Shown here: positions 6,353-7,321 of the stretch, one piece after another
How positions within the stretch are numbered: the stretch's first letter is position 1
How the letters are laid out: every line of letters starts with the position of its first letter
Notes under the pieces: generated by a model
What the model saw: only the letters and a program-made list of their open reading frames with translations
What the model was told of the DNA's origin: nothing
The model's database searches: none
NCBI GenBank assembly: GCA_003512805.1
Contig: DOOK01000254.1
Location: 1 to 7,321 of the forward strand
Direction of reading: 5' to 3'
Source: Erwinia sp.
GTDB lineage: Bacteria; Pseudomonadota; Gammaproteobacteria; Enterobacterales; Enterobacteriaceae
Length of the DNA: 7,321 nt
Position numbers and translations under genes: made by a program

Positions 6353-7299
6353 ATGTTTTGCGTACAATGTGAGCAGACTCAACGCCGAATTGCCAGTAAT
6401 GGCTGTACCGGAGCACGCGGCGCGTGCGGAAAACTGGCGGAGACCTCAGATTTACAGGATCTGCTGATCGCCACGCTACAGGGGCTCTCTGCCTGGGCAC
6501 TGGCGGCCCGCCAACAGGGTATTATTCTGCATGAACTCGACAGCTTTACCCCAAAGGCGCTGTTCGCCACGCTGACTAACGTCAATTTTGACTCCTCGCG
6601 CATCGTTGCTCTTACTCATCAGGCAATACGCTATCGGGAGGCGTTACAGGCACGCTGCAAGCTGCCCTGCAGCGCGCAAAATCATCCTGCAGCAGCCCTG
6701 GGCCTGGCAGGCGACGATTTACAGCAGCTGCAGCAGCAGGCACTGGCCTGGCGTCCCAATCGTGGAAACGAGGAGGAAGACATTATCGGTTTACGTCTGC
6801 TGTGCCTTTACGGCTTAAAAGGTGCGGCGGCCTATCTGGAACATGCCCACGTTCATGGTTATTTTGATAACGATATTTATCAACAGTTCCACCAGATGAT
6901 GGCCTGGCTTGGCACGCAACCGGACAACGCCAGCGATCTGCTGGCGGCGGCGATGGATATTGGCAAAATGAACTTTGCTGTGATGGCGATGCTGGATAAG
7001 GCGCAGACCACCACTTATGGCTCTCCACAGCCCGTTGCGGTCAATACCCGGCCGGTAGCAGGCAAAGCGATCCTGATCTCCGGCCACGATCTGCGGGATC
7101 TGCAGCTGCTACTGGAACAAACAGCAGGCAGCGGCATTCATGTATACACTCACGGCGAAATGCTGCCCGCGCATGGCTATCCCCAACTAAAACAACATCC
7201 GCACCTGGTCGGCAATTACGGCAGTGGCTGGCAGAACCAGCAAAAAGAGTTTGCCGCCTTTCCCGGCCCCATCATCATGACCTCTAACTGTATTATCGA
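6353..7299 (+). CDS. hcp: Hybrid-cluster protein Hcp (hydroxylamine reductase / NO reductase), 3' end outside window
   Basis: Hcp carries a [2Fe-2S] or [4Fe-4S] cluster and a hybrid Fe-S-O cluster. It was first described as a hydroxylamine reductase and is now seen as a high-affinity NO reductase and S-nitrosylase acting in anaerobic nitrosative stress, reduced by Hcr. About 315 of ~550 residues are present. The N-terminal cluster cysteines C3, C6, C18 and C25 show the enterobacterial [2Fe-2S] spacing. First hybrid-cluster ligands are in place: H245 (SGHDL), E269 (THGEMLP) and C313 (TSNCII). [16 protein letters not shown] (35-50) and [15 protein letters not shown] are family hallmarks. ATG 6353 is followed by the typical FCVQCEQT and preceded by AAGGTG. 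The frame stays open to 7321, but from 7300 on it reads adapter sequence, so the apparent last eight residues (from E316) are not real; GA at 7298-7299 fits the expected Asp codon. Confidence 0.96.
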
Positions 7300-7321
7300 A
7301 GATCGGAAGAGCGGTTCAGCA
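7300..7321 (+). other. Illumina paired-end adapter sequence at contig end (non-genomic)
   Basis: The window ends with 22 bases beginning AGATCGGAAGAGC and continuing GGTTCAGCA. This is, base for base, the start of the Illumina paired-end read-through adapter (the version with GGTTCAGCAGGAATGCC after the common 13-mer). It interrupts hcp immediately after the conserved TSNCII motif, where the family continues with Asp-Pro. It is therefore untrimmed library sequence joined to a contig end, not bacterial DNA. Confidence 0.97.

Noticed and set aside
6588..7087. Several overlapping + and - strand frames of 74-90 codons within hcp.
   Set aside because: The Hcp frame is continuous from 6353 and carries all expected cluster ligands; the others are shadows. 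Hcp is easily missed because it has no stop before the window ends.
1..7321. A hidden novel system, mobile element, CRISPR array or defence locus.
   Set aside because: Coding density is fully explained by known housekeeping genes in their standard order; no transposase, direct-repeat array, att-like duplication or atypical gene was found.

Overview
This window is a piece of ordinary core chromosome from an enterobacterium (Enterobacterales, gammaproteobacteria). The gene order cydC - aat - infA, converging on clpA - clpS, with cspD diverging from clpS, is the arrangement known from Escherichia coli and its relatives. ClpA, ClpS and CspD are very close to the E. coli proteins as I remember them. 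CydC, Aat and the N-terminal part of Hcp are clearly more diverged, and the base composition is moderately GC-rich. That suggests a relative such as the Erwinia/Pantoea group, but this assignment is an inference from memory, not a search result.

Left part (1-2814, + strand): the 3' nine-tenths of cydC (heterodimeric ABC exporter subunit needed for cytochrome bd assembly), then aat (leucyl/phenylalanyl-tRNA-protein transferase), then a 256-base promoter and leader region, then infA (translation initiation factor IF-1). infA and clpA converge on one bidirectional hairpin terminator near 2858-2895. The tRNA-Ser gene that lies here in E. coli is absent.

Middle part (2897-5522, - strand): clpS-clpA, read leftward from clpS. 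ClpS is the N-degron adaptor and ClpA the AAA+ unfoldase that feeds ClpP (not in this window). Together with Aat, which adds Leu or Phe to the N-terminus of proteins, the window carries the tagging, recognition and unfolding steps of the bacterial N-degron pathway. The internal start that in E. coli gives a short form of ClpA is preserved with its ribosome binding site.

Right part (5523-7321, + strand): a divergent intergenic region, cspD (stationary-phase cold-shock-domain protein) with its own terminator, then a 217-base regulatory region with a strong NsrR-like palindrome and a probable FNR site, then the first ~315 codons of hcp (hybrid-cluster protein, nitric oxide/hydroxylamine metabolism). 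In E. coli several genes separate cspD from hcp; here they are adjacent.

The last 22 bases (7300-7321) are not genomic: they match the Illumina paired-end adapter exactly, so the contig ends in library adapter and the last eight codons of the hcp reading frame are artefactual. I see no undescribed system, mobile element, CRISPR array or RNA gene here. The points most worth checking are the adapter end, an unusually diverged infA, and the symmetric variant NsrR operator in front of hcp.
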